DNA from: Paenibacillus aceti
GTDB taxonomy: Bacteria > Bacillota > Bacilli > Paenibacillales > Paenibacillaceae
Assembly (NCBI RefSeq): GCF_003614185.1
Contig: NZ_KZ987724.1
Coordinates: 779,707-830,760, forward strand
Length of the DNA stretch: 51,054 nt
Direction: 5' to 3'
Part shown: piece by piece, positions 7,836-16,911 of the stretch
How the letters are laid out: every line of letters begins with the position of its first letter
Numbering within the stretch: the stretch's first letter is position 1
Notes under the pieces: generated by a model
Database searches by the model: none
The model's input: the letters and a program-made list of their open reading frames with translations, nothing else
Told to the model about the DNA's origin: nothing
Position numbers and translations under genes: made by a program

Positions 7836-9935
7836 GTGGCTGATTCTCTCGTTATCGTAGAGTCGCCTGCCAAGGCGAAGACGATCGGAAAATATTTGGG
7901 CAGCAAATATATTGTGAAGGCCTCTATGGGTCATGTTCGCGATTTGCCAAAAAGCCAAACCGGGGTTGATGTGGAGAATGATTTCAATCCCAAATATATA
8001 ACCATCCGTGGAAAAGGTTCAGTATTAAAGGAATTAAAAGATGCAAGCAAAAAAGTGAAAAATATTTATCTGGCGGCTGACCCCGATCGCGAAGGGGAAG
8101 CGATTGCCTGGCATCTGGCCCATGTGCTGGATGTGGATGCCTCGAAGGAATGCCGCGTTGTATTCAATGAGATTACGAAGCAGGCGGTCAAGGATGCCTT
8201 TAAAACTCCGCGCAAGATCAATATGGATCTGGTGAATGCCCAGCAGGCGAGACGTATTCTTGACCGTCTTGTCGGTTACAAGATCAGTCCGCTATTGTGG
8301 AAAAAGGTGAAGAAGGGGCTGTCCGCAGGCCGGGTTCAATCTGTCGCTGTAAAGATTATTTTGGACCGTGAAAATGAAATATCGGCTTTTGTTCCAGAGG
8401 AGTATTGGAGCATTACGGCCACTCTGAAAATCAATAACTCGGAATTTGAAGCGAAATTTCATAAATACCGGGGAGAGAAGCTTGAGCTCACGAATGAGCA
8501 GCAAGTGAATGAGATCTTAAAGGCCCTGGAAGGGGCGGAGTTCAAGGTCGGGGATGTGAAGGAGAAGGAACGTCTCCGTCACCCTGCGGCGCCTTTTACA
8601 ACAAGTTCCCTGCAGCAGGAAGCGGCGCGTAAGCTGAATTTCCGTGCTGCCAAGACGATGTCCGTGGCCCAGCAGTTATATGAAGGTGTTGATCTGGGCA
8701 AAGAGGGTACCGTCGGTCTCATCACCTATATGCGTACTGACTCTACACGAATCGCTGCCTCGGCTCAGGAAGAAGCTAAGGAATACATTGTAGCTAAATT
8801 TGGCGAGGCCTACGCTCCGGAAACTCCACGGCAATTTTCGAAGAAAGCGGCAGGAGCCCAGGACGCCCATGAAGCGGTGCGACCAACCTCAGCCCTGCGT
8901 GATCCAGAGTCGGTCAAATCCTTTATGAGCCGGGATCAGTTCCGCTTATATAAGCTGATCTGGGAACGGTTCATGGCTAGCCAGATGGCTTCGGCTGTGC
9001 TGGATACGATGTCGGTCGATATCCCGGCTGGCGAAGTGACGTTCCGGGCGGTCGGCTCGAAGATTCGCTTCCCGGGCTTCATGAAGGTGTATGTGGAAGG
9101 CAATGATGACGGAACGACAGAGGACAATAAGTTCCTGCCGCCACTGCAAGTAGGGGATGTACTGACGAAACAGACGATTGAACCGAAGCAGCACTTCACG
9201 CAGCCGCCTCCACGCTTTACCGAGGCACGGCTCGTTAAGACCTTGGAGGAACTGGGGATTGGACGCCCGAGTACCTATGCACCGACACTGGAGACGATCC
9301 AAAAGCGTGGTTATGTAGCGATTGAAGACAAGAAATTCATTCCGACTGAGCTGGGTGAACTGGTCATCGAGCAGATGGAGCAGTTCTTCCCGGAAATTCT
9401 CAATGTGGAATTTACCGCTCACATGGAGGAAGACCTCGACCATGTCGAGGAAGGCTCTGAGGATTGGGTCCGCGTTCTTAGCGAGTTCTACGAATCCTTC
9501 GAGAAGCGGCTTGAGGTTGCTGAGAAAGAAATGAAGGAGATCGAAATTGAAGACGAGGTCTCCGATGAAATTTGCGATAAATGCGGAAGACCGATGGTCT
9601 ATAAATTGGGCAGATTCGGTAAGTTCCTGGCTTGCTCCGGGTTCCCGGAATGCCGCAATACGAAGCCGATCATCAAGGATATCGGGGTAACCTGTCCGAA
9701 ATGTAAGGAAGGGCATGTCGTGGAGCGCCGCAGCAAAAAGGGCAGAGTCTTCTACGGCTGCGACCGTTATCCGGAATGCGATTTCGTATCCTGGGATAGA
9801 CCTTCGCCGATCCCTTGTCCGAAGTGCGGATCACTTCTGGTGGAGAAGCGCAACAAACAGGGCGGGAAGCTGCAATGTACCGCTTGTGATTTCGTACAGC
9901 CGATCGAGGAGAACGAAGACGCTGCGGGCGAATAA
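7836..9935 (+). CDS. topA: DNA topoisomerase I (type IA)
   Basis: 699 residues starting at GTG, with AGGAGG upstream. It relaxes negative supercoils through a transient 5'-phosphotyrosine. The TOPRIM domain starts at [17 protein letters not shown] and contains [16 protein letters not shown] (about 79-94). The catalytic tyrosine is Tyr298 in [11 protein letters not shown]. The [18 protein letters not shown] signature follows. Three C-terminal four-cysteine zinc ribbons start at about residues 580, 619 and 661. Length and domain order match other Firmicutes TopA proteins. trmFO follows after 61 bp. Confidence 0.98.
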   Translation: MADSLVIVESPAKAKTIGKYLGSKYIVKASMGHVRDLPKSQTGVDVENDFNPKYITIRGKGSVLKELKDASKKVKNIYLAADPDREGEAIAWHLAHVLDVDASKECRVVFNEITKQAVKDAFKTPRKINMDLVNAQQARRILDRLVGYKISPLLWKKVKKGLSAGRVQSVAVKIILDRENEISAFVPEEYWSITATLKINNSEFEAKFHKYRGEKLELTNEQQVNEILKALEGAEFKVGDVKEKERLRHPAAPFTTSSLQQEAARKLNFRAAKTMSVAQQLYEGVDLGKEGTVGLITYMRTDSTRIAASAQEEAKEYIVAKFGEAYAPETPRQFSKKAAGAQDAHEAVRPTSALRDPESVKSFMSRDQFRLYKLIWERFMASQMASAVLDTMSVDIPAGEVTFRAVGSKIRFPGFMKVYVEGNDDGTTEDNKFLPPLQVGDVLTKQTIEPKQHFTQPPPRFTEARLVKTLEELGIGRPSTYAPTLETIQKRGYVAIEDKKFIPTELGELVIEQMEQFFPEILNVEFTAHMEEDLDHVEEGSEDWVRVLSEFYESFEKRLEVAEKEMKEIEIEDEVSDEICDKCGRPMVYKLGRFGKFLACSGFPECRNTKPIIKDIGVTCPKCKEGHVVERRSKKGRVFYGCDRYPECDFVSWDRPSPIPCPKCGSLLVEKRNKQGGKLQCTACDFVQPIEENEDAAGE

Positions 9936-9996
9936 GACCGTTAGATTATAAAGACATATATAGTAGCTACAGCAGCGAATTCTGGGGGGATTTAAG

Positions 9997-11319
9997 TTGA
10001 CAGAGTCTAATAGGGTTACCGTCATCGGCGCAGGCTTGGCCGGAAGCGAGGCGGCTTGGCAGATCGCCAGTCGCGGCATACCCGTTACGCTATATGAGAT
10101 GCGCCCGGTCGTGAAGACACCGGCGCATCATACGGATAAATTTGCTGAGCTCGTATGTAGTAACTCTCTGCGGGCGAATACGCTTACTAACGCAGTCGGC
10201 GTATTGAAGGAAGAAATGCGGATGCTGAATTCGCTAGTAATTGGCTCCGCCGACCGTAATGCGGTTCCAGCTGGAGGGGCGCTCGCTGTAGATCGCGATG
10301 GCTTCTCTGGAGAGATTACTAGAACACTGCAGGAGCATCCGCTCATCGAAGTCGTTAACGAAGAGATCCGGGAGATTCCGCAAGAGGGCATCGTAGTCAT
10401 TGCGACAGGCCCGCTGACTTCGCCGGCTCTTTCTGAGCAGATCAAGGCGCTGACTGGGGAGGATTATTTCTACTTCTATGATGCGGCTGCACCGATTATC
10501 GAGAAAGAATCGATCGACATGAATAAGGTGTACCTCGCTTCTCGCTATGATAAGGGGGAGGCCGCCTATCTGAACTGTCCGATGACAGAGCAGGAATTCG
10601 ATGCTTTCTACGAAGCGCTTATCACCGCTGAGGTTGCTCAGCTTAAGGAGTTCGAGAAGGAGATTTACTTTGAAGGCTGTATGCCGATTGAAATTATGAT
10701 GCGCCGTGGCAAGCAGACGGCGCTATTCGGCCCGATGAAGCCGGTGGGGCTGGTCAATCCGCATACTGGTACGCTTCCTTATGCCGTTGTCCAGCTCAGA
10801 CAGGATAATGCGGCAGGAACGCTCTATAATATGGTCGGATTTCAGACCCATCTGAAGTGGGGCGAGCAGAAGCGCGTCTTTTCGATGATTCCAGGTCTGG
10901 AAAATGCGGAGTTTGTTCGCTATGGTGTCATGCATCGTAACACGTTCATAAATTCTCCACAATTGATGCTTCCTACCTATCAATTGAAGGAGCGGAGAAG
11001 TCTTTTCTTCGCCGGACAGATGACAGGCGTGGAAGGCTATGTTGAATCAGCGGCCTCAGGGCTGCTGGCCGGCTTGAACGCGGCTAGAGTCGCTCGGGGT
11101 CAGGACGGGATCGTTCTACCTGAAGATACGGCGCTCGGCAGCATGGCCAGATACATTACCACAGCGGATTTCAAGCATTTCCAACCGATGAACGCTAATT
11201 TTGGATTATTCCCTAAGCTGGATACGAGATACCGGAAGAAGGCCGAGAAGAACGAGGCGCTGGCCCGGCGTGCGCTGGATAGCCTGCGTTCGTTCATAGA
11301 TGACGAAGGAATGGCTTGA
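9997..11319 (+). CDS. trmFO: tRNA m5U54 methyltransferase (folate/FAD-dependent)
   Basis: 440 residues starting at TTG, with TGGGGGGA 6-7 nt upstream. It methylates U54 in the T-loop of tRNA using methylenetetrahydrofolate and FADH2. The FAD-binding site is [15 protein letters not shown] (GAGLAG at 11-16). The two functionally important cysteines are seen as Cys54 ([11 protein letters not shown]) and Cys228 (FEGCMPIE). In B. subtilis the next gene is xerC (codV); here no recombinase frame follows, only a repeat-containing gap before hslV. Confidence 0.97.
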   Translation: MTESNRVTVIGAGLAGSEAAWQIASRGIPVTLYEMRPVVKTPAHHTDKFAELVCSNSLRANTLTNAVGVLKEEMRMLNSLVIGSADRNAVPAGGALAVDRDGFSGEITRTLQEHPLIEVVNEEIREIPQEGIVVIATGPLTSPALSEQIKALTGEDYFYFYDAAAPIIEKESIDMNKVYLASRYDKGEAAYLNCPMTEQEFDAFYEALITAEVAQLKEFEKEIYFEGCMPIEIMMRRGKQTALFGPMKPVGLVNPHTGTLPYAVVQLRQDNAAGTLYNMVGFQTHLKWGEQKRVFSMIPGLENAEFVRYGVMHRNTFINSPQLMLPTYQLKERRSLFFAGQMTGVEGYVESAASGLLAGLNAARVARGQDGIVLPEDTALGSMARYITTADFKHFQPMNANFGLFPKLDTRYRKKAEKNEALARRALDSLRSFIDDEGMA

Positions 11320-11374
11320 TTAGACTAAGATTTCACCGTGTTATATCATAGAGTTATAGCATAACAATAGCTAA

Positions 11375-11600
11375 TAGCTGCTTAAATACACTTATTTTTC
11401 GGAAAATGAGCATTGAAGCAGAGGATAGCTGCGTAAATACAGCTATTTTCTGATTTATGCCTCGATCGACAGCTGATTTGTCCGAGTAGTTGTATAATAG
11501 CAGCTATATCCTCGGGGGAAGCCGGAAAGCATCCATATAATTGCATATTTGCACTTATAAGCTGCTGGAGCTGGTTTTCGCCAATGAATGCAGACAATAG
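11375..11600. repeat. Degenerate palindromic repeat cores spaced 51, 61 and 51 bp
   Basis: TGC-type cores start at 11379, 11430, 11491 and 11542, with a possible fifth at 11589. The clearest, TAGCTGCGTAAATACAGCTA, is a 6-bp inverted repeat around 8 bases. CTGCGTAAATACA here matches CTGCGAAAATGCA at 1438 in 11 of 13 positions, and the spacing matches the array at 1386-1570. Confidence 0.6.
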
Positions 11601-11670
11601 CAGCACCCGTTTACGCCCTTCGCAGCTCCACTGGTTCCTGGAGCCAGGCCTGGAGAAGGGAGAAGGCGGG

Positions 11671-11679
11671 TGCTATAAT
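11671..11679 (+). promoter_or_regulatory. Extended -10 promoter element for hslVU
   Basis: TGCTATAAT carries a perfect TATAAT with the TGN extension, which can dispense with a -35 box; none is visible. The start point would fall near 11686, just before the GGAAGGAAG ribosome site of hslV, implying a very short leader. Confidence 0.4.
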
Positions 11680-11704
11680 ATCAGATGGAAGGAAGCGGTT
11701 GTTC

Positions 11705-12247
11705 ATGGTTCCGACTTTTCATGCTACTACAATTTGTGCCGTTCGACATAACGGGAAGGGAGCGATTGCGGGAGACGGTCAGGTAACGCTAGGTGAAAGC
11801 GTTATTATGAAGCAGACCGCCAAGAAGGTTCGCCGACTGTATAGAGGACAGGTGCTGGCCGGTTTTGCAGGCTCAGTAGCGGATGCGATCACATTATTTG
11901 AGAAGTTCGAAGGGAAATTGGAAGAGCACCAGGGAAATTTGCAGAGAGCTGCGGTTGAATTGGCGAAGGATTGGCGCCAGGATCGTGTGCTCCGCAAGCT
12001 GGAGGCTCTTTTAATCGTTATGGACAAAACGGGGATGCTCATGATCTCCGGCGGCGGAGAAGTGATTGAGCCTGATGATGATATTCTGGCGATCGGCTCC
12101 GGCGGCAACTATGCTTTGTCTGCTGCCCGTGCGTTGAAGCGTAACGCCACGCAAATGGAAGCGAAGGAAATCGTACGTGAGGCACTGCAGGTCGCATCGG
12201 AAATTTGTGTCTATACGAACAGCAATATTATCGTTGAAGAACTTTGA
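11705..12247 (+). CDS. hslV: HslV (ClpQ/CodW) peptidase subunit of the HslUV protease
   Basis: 180 residues from ATG 11705, with GGAAGGAAG 9 nt upstream. The proteasome-beta-like fold is recognised by [51 protein letters not shown] and [15 protein letters not shown]. By alignment with E. coli HslV the nucleophile is Thr8, so six residues after Met (VPTFHA) precede it and would have to be removed or tolerated. The Ser used by B. subtilis CodW at position 2 is Val here. The subunit forms a double hexamer capped by HslU, encoded 17 bp downstream. Confidence 0.96.
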   Translation: MVPTFHATTICAVRHNGKGAIAGDGQVTLGESVIMKQTAKKVRRLYRGQVLAGFAGSVADAITLFEKFEGKLEEHQGNLQRAAVELAKDWRQDRVLRKLEALLIVMDKTGMLMISGGGEVIEPDDDILAIGSGGNYALSAARALKRNATQMEAKEIVREALQVASEICVYTNSNIIVEEL

Positions 12248-12264
12248 TGCGGGAGGGATTATGG

Positions 12265-13671
12265 ATGACAAATCAGAATTTAACACCAAGGCAAATCGTT
12301 GCCGAATTGGATAAATATATCGTAGGGCAGAAGCAGGCCAAGAAATCCGTCGCGGTCGCGCTACGCAACCGTTATCGCCGTAGCCTGCTCAGCGATGAAG
12401 TACAGGATGAAATCGTACCTAAGAATATTCTAATGATCGGGCCGACCGGTGTCGGGAAGACGGAGATTGCCCGCCGTCTCGCCAAGCTGGTAGGAGCGCC
12501 GTTCGTCAAAGTCGAAGCGACTAAATTTACCGAGGTAGGCTATGTCGGTCGGGATGTGGAATCCATGGTGCGGGATTTGGTCGAGGTGGCCATTCGTACG
12601 ATCAAGGCTGAACGTACAGAGCAGGTGAAGGATAAAGCCGAGGAATTGGCAAATGAGAGGCTGGTGCAGATTCTCGTTCCTTCAGACCATAAGTCCAAGG
12701 GCGTACGTAATCCGTTCGAGATGCTGTTCGGGAATGGTAATCAGAGCTCCGGCTCTGGAACGGAGCCTATGGAAGAGGATAGCACTGAGCTGAACGAGAA
12801 GCGCCGCCAGGTGCGCTTCAAGCTGCTGGCAGGTCAAATGGAGGACGACATCGTCGAGATCGACGTCGAGGACAATGCACCGAGCATGTTCGATATGTTT
12901 GCTGGTCAGGGCAATGATCAGCTGGGCATGAATATGCAGGAGATGTTCGGTAGTCTGCTGCCGCATCGGACGAAGCGCAGGAAGCTAACGATCAAGGAAG
13001 CGAGGAAGGTTCTGACCCAGGAAGAAGCGTCCAAATTGATCGATCATGATGATCTGACCCAGGAAGCGATTAGAAGGGCTGAGCAGTCGGGCATTATTTT
13101 CATCGATGAGATCGATAAGGTAGCCAGTCGCGGTCAGGGATCGGGCCCGGATGTGTCCCGGGAAGGTGTTCAGCGCGACATATTGCCTATTGTAGAGGGT
13201 TCTACGGTGATGACCAAGTATGGCCCTGTCAAGACGGATTACGTCCTGTTCATGGCTGCAGGGGCCTTCCATATCGCCAAGCCATCCGACTTGATTCCGG
13301 AGCTGCAGGGACGGTTCCCGATCCGGGTCGAATTGGACAGCTTGACCCTGGATGATTTCGTCTCGATCCTGACCGAGCCGAAGAATGCCCTGACGAAGCA
13401 ATATGTAGAGCTATTGCGTACAGAGAATATCGAGATCGAATTCTCGGATGAAGCGATCCGGGAGATCGCGGCGATTGCGGCGAATGTTAATGCGAACACG
13501 GAGAATATCGGGGCGAGAAGGCTTCATACGATTCTGGAGAAGCTGCTGGAGGATCTATCCTTCGAGGCGCCTGAGCTTACGTTGGACAGAATGACGATTA
13601 CGCCGGAGTACGTGCGGAATAAATTAGGAGATATTGTGAAAGATCGGGATTTAAGCCAATATATTCTTTAA
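12265..13671 (+). CDS. hslU: HslU (ClpY/CodX) ATPase subunit of the HslUV protease
   Basis: 468 residues. This AAA+ unfoldase feeds substrates to HslV. It has [17 protein letters not shown] at the N-terminus, Walker A GPTGVGKT at 59-66, a long intermediate domain (about 110-245), Walker [10 protein letters not shown] (about 275) and sensor-2 IGARRLHT. The C-terminal tail DLSQYIL is the segment that docks into HslV. ATG 12265 is chosen for its GGAGG 8 nt upstream; in-frame starts at 12244 and 12247 are less well placed. A terminator follows directly, and the codY gene that succeeds hslU in Bacillus is not present. Confidence 0.97.
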   Translation: MTNQNLTPRQIVAELDKYIVGQKQAKKSVAVALRNRYRRSLLSDEVQDEIVPKNILMIGPTGVGKTEIARRLAKLVGAPFVKVEATKFTEVGYVGRDVESMVRDLVEVAIRTIKAERTEQVKDKAEELANERLVQILVPSDHKSKGVRNPFEMLFGNGNQSSGSGTEPMEEDSTELNEKRRQVRFKLLAGQMEDDIVEIDVEDNAPSMFDMFAGQGNDQLGMNMQEMFGSLLPHRTKRRKLTIKEARKVLTQEEASKLIDHDDLTQEAIRRAEQSGIIFIDEIDKVASRGQGSGPDVSREGVQRDILPIVEGSTVMTKYGPVKTDYVLFMAAGAFHIAKPSDLIPELQGRFPIRVELDSLTLDDFVSILTEPKNALTKQYVELLRTENIEIEFSDEAIREIAAIAANVNANTENIGARRLHTILEKLLEDLSFEAPELTLDRMTITPEYVRNKLGDIVKDRDLSQYIL

Positions 13672-13703
13672 AATGATGCATACATGATAGACAAACCCGT
13701 TAA

Positions 13704-13750
13704 AGAGGCCGTAAGACCCAGTGATATTAGGGTTGCACGGCTCTTTTTTT
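13704..13750 (+). terminator. Rho-independent terminator after hslU
   Basis: AGAGGCCGT pairs with ACGGCTCT (one bulged G), with an inner GACCC/GGGTT stem, followed by seven T. It insulates hslVU from the flagellar operon. Confidence 0.85.
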
Positions 13751-14061
13751 GGGCTCGGAGGAATAAAAGAGGAATCCTCTAAGCCTAGTCGTTGTCGAGA
13801 TCACTCGAAAAAATAGAAAAAAATTTAATTATTGTCAAAATTAAAGCCAATTATTTCAAAGATAGTGCTTTTTTCTTATTGTAATAAAATCGATTCTCCT
13901 AGAAACTTATGTTATATGACATTAAGATGTATTTTTCTACATTAACGCATTTCAATGATATTCTAATATCAGAAAAAATGTCGAAAAAAGAGGGAATGCC
14001 ATCTGAATGTTGAATACGTACACTTAGGTAAAATATGCGAAATAATAAAGGGGGCGAAATA
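13751..14061 (+). promoter_or_regulatory. Upstream region of the fla/che operon
   Basis: A strongly AT-rich 311-bp stretch with no gene. It must hold the main promoter of the flagellar operon, but I cannot assign one with confidence: TTGAAT at 14010 is followed by TAAAAT after only 13 bp. No convincing SigD box (TAAA-N15-GCCGATAT) is seen. An inverted repeat (13922-13945) and a smaller GATATT-CT-AATATC repeat upstream of flgB may be operators. Confidence 0.5.
13922..13945. promoter_or_regulatory. Inverted repeat upstream of flgB
   Basis: TTAAGATGTA and TACATTAA face each other across TTTTTC, with a single extra G in the left arm. It sits 117 bp before the flgB ATG in the presumed promoter region of the motility operon. 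A regulator binding site is possible; none is recognised. Confidence 0.3.
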
Positions 14062-14469
14062 ATGCAACTATTGAACGGAATGGGGTTCAACCGACTTGAG
14101 ACAGCGGTGGAGGCGGCGAATATGCGCCAAAGCGTGCTGGCGAATAATATAGCCAATCAGGAGACCCCTTATTTCAAACGTTCAAACGTTTCTTTTGAGA
14201 GTTTGCTGCAGCAAGCAACGGAAGGTGACATGCCTGCTTTACAGGGCATACGTACCAATAATAGGCATTTTGTCATAGGTCCATCCTCCGCCATACCTGC
14301 GCCTATGGTTACGACAGACAGAACGACAGCGATGAATAATAACATGAATAATGTCGATGTAGATAGTGAAATGTCACAACTCGCTGAGAATCAATTGAGA
14401 TATAACACCTACATAGAGCAAATTAATTACCAAATCAAAATGAAGCGGAATGCGATCGAAGGGAGATAA
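14062..14469 (+). CDS. flgB: Flagellar basal-body rod protein FlgB
   Basis: 135 residues, first gene of the fla/che operon. FlgB forms the proximal rod with FlgC and joins it to the MS ring and FliE. The N-terminal rod motif (RLETAVEAANMRQSVLANNIANQETPYFKR) and the C-terminal amphipathic helix (AENQLRYNTYIEQINYQIK) are typical. ATG 14062 follows AAAGGGGG at a suitable distance; an in-frame ATG at 14035 has no ribosome site. The stop is 6 nt before flgC. Confidence 0.96.
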   Translation: MQLLNGMGFNRLETAVEAANMRQSVLANNIANQETPYFKRSNVSFESLLQQATEGDMPALQGIRTNNRHFVIGPSSAIPAPMVTTDRTTAMNNNMNNVDVDSEMSQLAENQLRYNTYIEQINYQIKMKRNAIEGR

Positions 14470-14475
14470 CGGAAG

Positions 14476-14925
14476 TTGAACATCAGCAACAGCTTTAGTA
14501 TCAGTTCTTCCGCGCTGACGGCGCAGCGTCTGAGGATGGACGTTATATCGGCGAATATTGCAAATGCGGAGACGACAAGGGCTCAGGTTGTTAACGGCAA
14601 AGCGGTTCCTTATCGGAGGAAGATGGTTGTGCTGGAGCCTAAGCAGCAGAGCTTTGGACAAGCGCTGGATACAGCGCTGGGCGATACGAAGATGGGTCAA
14701 GGGGTCAAGGTCACGCAAATCAAAGAAGACAGCGCACCTTTCAAGCCGGTCTATAATCCAACGCACCCCGATGCGGACAGCGAAGGATATGTGTATATGC
14801 CGAATGTGGATATTCTCAAGGAAATGGTAGACATGATCGCAGCGACTAGGTCCTATGAAGCGAATGTGACCGCGTTAAATGCGAGCAAGGCGATGGTTAC
14901 CAAGGCTTTGCAGATTGGCAAATAG
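14476..14925 (+). CDS. flgC: Flagellar basal-body rod protein FlgC
   Basis: 149 residues starting at TTG, with GGGAG inside the end of flgB as ribosome site. The N-terminal SALTAQRLRMDVISANIANAETTR and the C-terminal MVDMIAATRSYEANVTALNASKAM are the paired helices that build the rod. A variable central part (RRKMVVLEPKQ) and the YNPTHPDADSEGYVYMPNVD motif are diagnostic for FlgC. The start codon is weak for a protein needed in few copies. Confidence 0.96.
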   Translation: MNISNSFSISSSALTAQRLRMDVISANIANAETTRAQVVNGKAVPYRRKMVVLEPKQQSFGQALDTALGDTKMGQGVKVTQIKEDSAPFKPVYNPTHPDADSEGYVYMPNVDILKEMVDMIAATRSYEANVTALNASKAMVTKALQIGK

Positions 14926-14959
14926 AATCTTTATCTAGTCGAATAAGGAGTGTTGATCG

Positions 14960-15268
14960 TTGATACAGAGTATGAATCTTAATACTGTAAAGCCCTTGGA
15001 AGGAGTAGAGCAGAACAGTACAGCTAACGGGAAGACTCCCGGAGAAGCTATCAAGAGCTTCGGCTCTTTTTTATCAGATGCACTTGATAATGTAGCCGCG
15101 CAAGAACAGAATGTTCAGGTTTTGAATGACAAGTTCCTGGTCGGTGAAGTGAATCCCGATCAGGTGATGATCGCCTCGGAGCAGGCCTTGTTAAGTTTGC
15201 AGTTAACTACGCAAGTGCGAAATAAAGTGATAGAGGCATATCAAGAAATCATGCGTACGCAAATTTAA
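14960..15268 (+). CDS. fliE: Flagellar hook-basal body junction protein FliE
   Basis: 102 residues. FliE links the MS ring to the proximal rod and is an early export substrate. The central FGSFLSDALDNVAAQEQ and the C-terminal PDQVMIASEQALLSLQLTTQVRNKVIEAYQEIMR are the family signature. Start taken as TTG 14960 because AAGGAG lies 9 nt upstream; the in-frame ATG at 14972 is too far from it. Confidence 0.95.
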   Translation: MIQSMNLNTVKPLEGVEQNSTANGKTPGEAIKSFGSFLSDALDNVAAQEQNVQVLNDKFLVGEVNPDQVMIASEQALLSLQLTTQVRNKVIEAYQEIMRTQI

Positions 15269-15301
15269 TGAAAACTAGCAAGCTTTGGATGAGGTGACGT
15301 C

Positions 15302-16900
15302 GTGAATGAGAGAATTGCCCAGTACCGGGATAAGCTGACCGGATACTGGAACCGTTTCAGCAAGAAACAAAAAATAATGTTGATTTCTACAGTTTCGATT
15401 ATTTTGCTGGCGATTATTCTGCTTACGGTCCAATTTTCTAAAACGGAATATGATGTCGCTTTTACGAATCTGGATTCCACGGATGCGGCTGGTATAATCA
15501 CGTATCTGGAATCAAGCGGAGTCCCGTATAAGCTGAGCCCGGATGGGTCAAGCATCTCGGTACCGAGCAAGAATGCTGCCAGGGTAAAAGTCGATATCGG
15601 TTCACAGGGCATTGTTCAGAACGGCTCGATTGGACTTGAGTCCTTCAACGAGAGCTCCTCGTTGATCGGTATGACAGATAATGAGTTCAGTGTGAAATAC
15701 AAAAAGGCATTGAACGGCGAGGTTGAGCAATTGCTGAAGAACATGAAGGGCATCAGCAATGCAAAAGTATTGATTAACCTGCCAGCTGAGAATGTATTTG
15801 CAAGTCCTTCCGAGCAAGAGAAGGCATCGGCATCTGTTGTCGTTACCTTCAAGCCGGGCTATCGTCCGACTCAGGAGGCGATCGATGGATACTTCAACCT
15901 GATTAAGACCTCTGTGCCTAATCTGCCGCTTGAGAATATTACCCTGACCTCCAGTGATGACAGTGTACTGCTGGCTTCGGGAGAAGGCGGAGGCAATGGC
16001 AAAACGGCTTCGCTAACGACGGCAGTCCAGGAAAATATGGCGCTGCAGAAAAAGTTCGAGAGCGATGTGCGCCAGAGCGTCAAGCAGTTCTTGTCCAAGC
16101 TGACCGGACCTGAAAAGATCGAGGTGCTGGTAGGATCGACGCTGAATTTTGACCAAGTGATTCAGAAGGATAATCTAGTAACTCCGGTGGATACGGAGAA
16201 CATGAAGGGCATCGAAATTAGCGCCCAGAAGATCCAGAAGAGCTACACCGGCCAGTCCAATGCCGAAGGCGGCATAGCTGGAACGGGTGAACAGGATGTG
16301 CCGGGATATCCGGCAGCGGGAACAGGAAACGGTTCTTCATCCGAGGAATCTTCTTCTACGATCAATTATGAAGTAAATCGGATTACCAAGGATATCGTTG
16401 CCAGTCCATATGTGGTTAAGGATTTAACCATCAATGCAGTGGTCGAGCCGCCAAATGGGGAGCAGTCTCTGGACCCTGCAACCGAATCAGCGATACGGAC
16501 CATCCTGGCTAATATTGTAGGATCGTATCTAGCAGATTCAGGTACTACATATACAGACGCAGATCTACAACGAAAAGTTGCTGTGATTTCGCAACCATTT
16601 CATGGAACAGAACAAAAAACTTCTGGCTTAAGCCTGTCTAGCCCATTGGTATGGGGAGTTGGGGCAGCTGCATTGCTGGCGATTGCAGGTATTGTCTTCC
16701 TATTGGTCCGCCGCAACAGAAAGCAAGAGGAAGTCATGGAAGAAGAAATTCCAATGCCGCCGCTGACGCCGGAGTTTCCTTCCATCAATATGGAATCAGT
16801 TACGAACGAGAACCAAGTGCGCAAACAGCTTGAGACACTGGCCAAGAAGAAGCCGGATGAATTTGTCAACTTGCTTCGCACCTGGCTGGCTGAGGAATAG
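15302..16900 (+). CDS. fliF: Flagellar MS-ring protein FliF
   Basis: 532 residues from GTG, with GAGGTGA 4 nt upstream. FliF polymerises into the membrane and supramembrane ring on which the motor is built. Two membrane segments are visible (about 25-45 and 448-469) with the YscJ/FliF periplasmic domains between them (for example NGEVEQLLKNMKGISNAKVLINLP). A Gly/Ser-rich insert lies near 320-350. The cytoplasmic C-terminus (VRKQLETLAKKKPDEFVNLLR) binds FliG, encoded next. Confidence 0.97.
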   Translation: MNERIAQYRDKLTGYWNRFSKKQKIMLISTVSIILLAIILLTVQFSKTEYDVAFTNLDSTDAAGIITYLESSGVPYKLSPDGSSISVPSKNAARVKVDIGSQGIVQNGSIGLESFNESSSLIGMTDNEFSVKYKKALNGEVEQLLKNMKGISNAKVLINLPAENVFASPSEQEKASASVVVTFKPGYRPTQEAIDGYFNLIKTSVPNLPLENITLTSSDDSVLLASGEGGGNGKTASLTTAVQENMALQKKFESDVRQSVKQFLSKLTGPEKIEVLVGSTLNFDQVIQKDNLVTPVDTENMKGIEISAQKIQKSYTGQSNAEGGIAGTGEQDVPGYPAAGTGNGSSSEESSSTINYEVNRITKDIVASPYVVKDLTINAVVEPPNGEQSLDPATESAIRTILANIVGSYLADSGTTYTDADLQRKVAVISQPFHGTEQKTSGLSLSSPLVWGVGAAALLAIAGIVFLLVRRNRKQEEVMEEEIPMPPLTPEFPSINMESVTNENQVRKQLETLAKKKPDEFVNLLRTWLAEE

Positions 16901-16911
16901 AGGTGAACGCA

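Larger units (their letters stand above)
11320..11704. other. 385-bp gap between trmFO and hslV, no xerC
   Basis: No protein-coding frame with recombinase features is present on either strand. The middle consists of degenerate TGC-N-CAGCTAT repeat cores, and the 3' end has a perfect 5-bp inverted repeat (CCTGG-AG-CCAGG near 11638-11649) and an extended -10 promoter for hslVU. In-frame extension of hslV back to 11588 would run through repeat DNA and is not credible. Confidence 0.7.

Noticed and set aside
8946-9716. 256-residue minus-strand open frame opposite topA
   Set aside because: Antisense to conserved topoisomerase domains and zinc ribbons; no family features.
11588-11704. N-terminal extension of HslV by 39 residues
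   Set aside because: The extension is encoded by repeat DNA and promoter sequence, and a good ribosome site serves ATG 11705; the mature enzyme needs its Thr close to the N-terminus.
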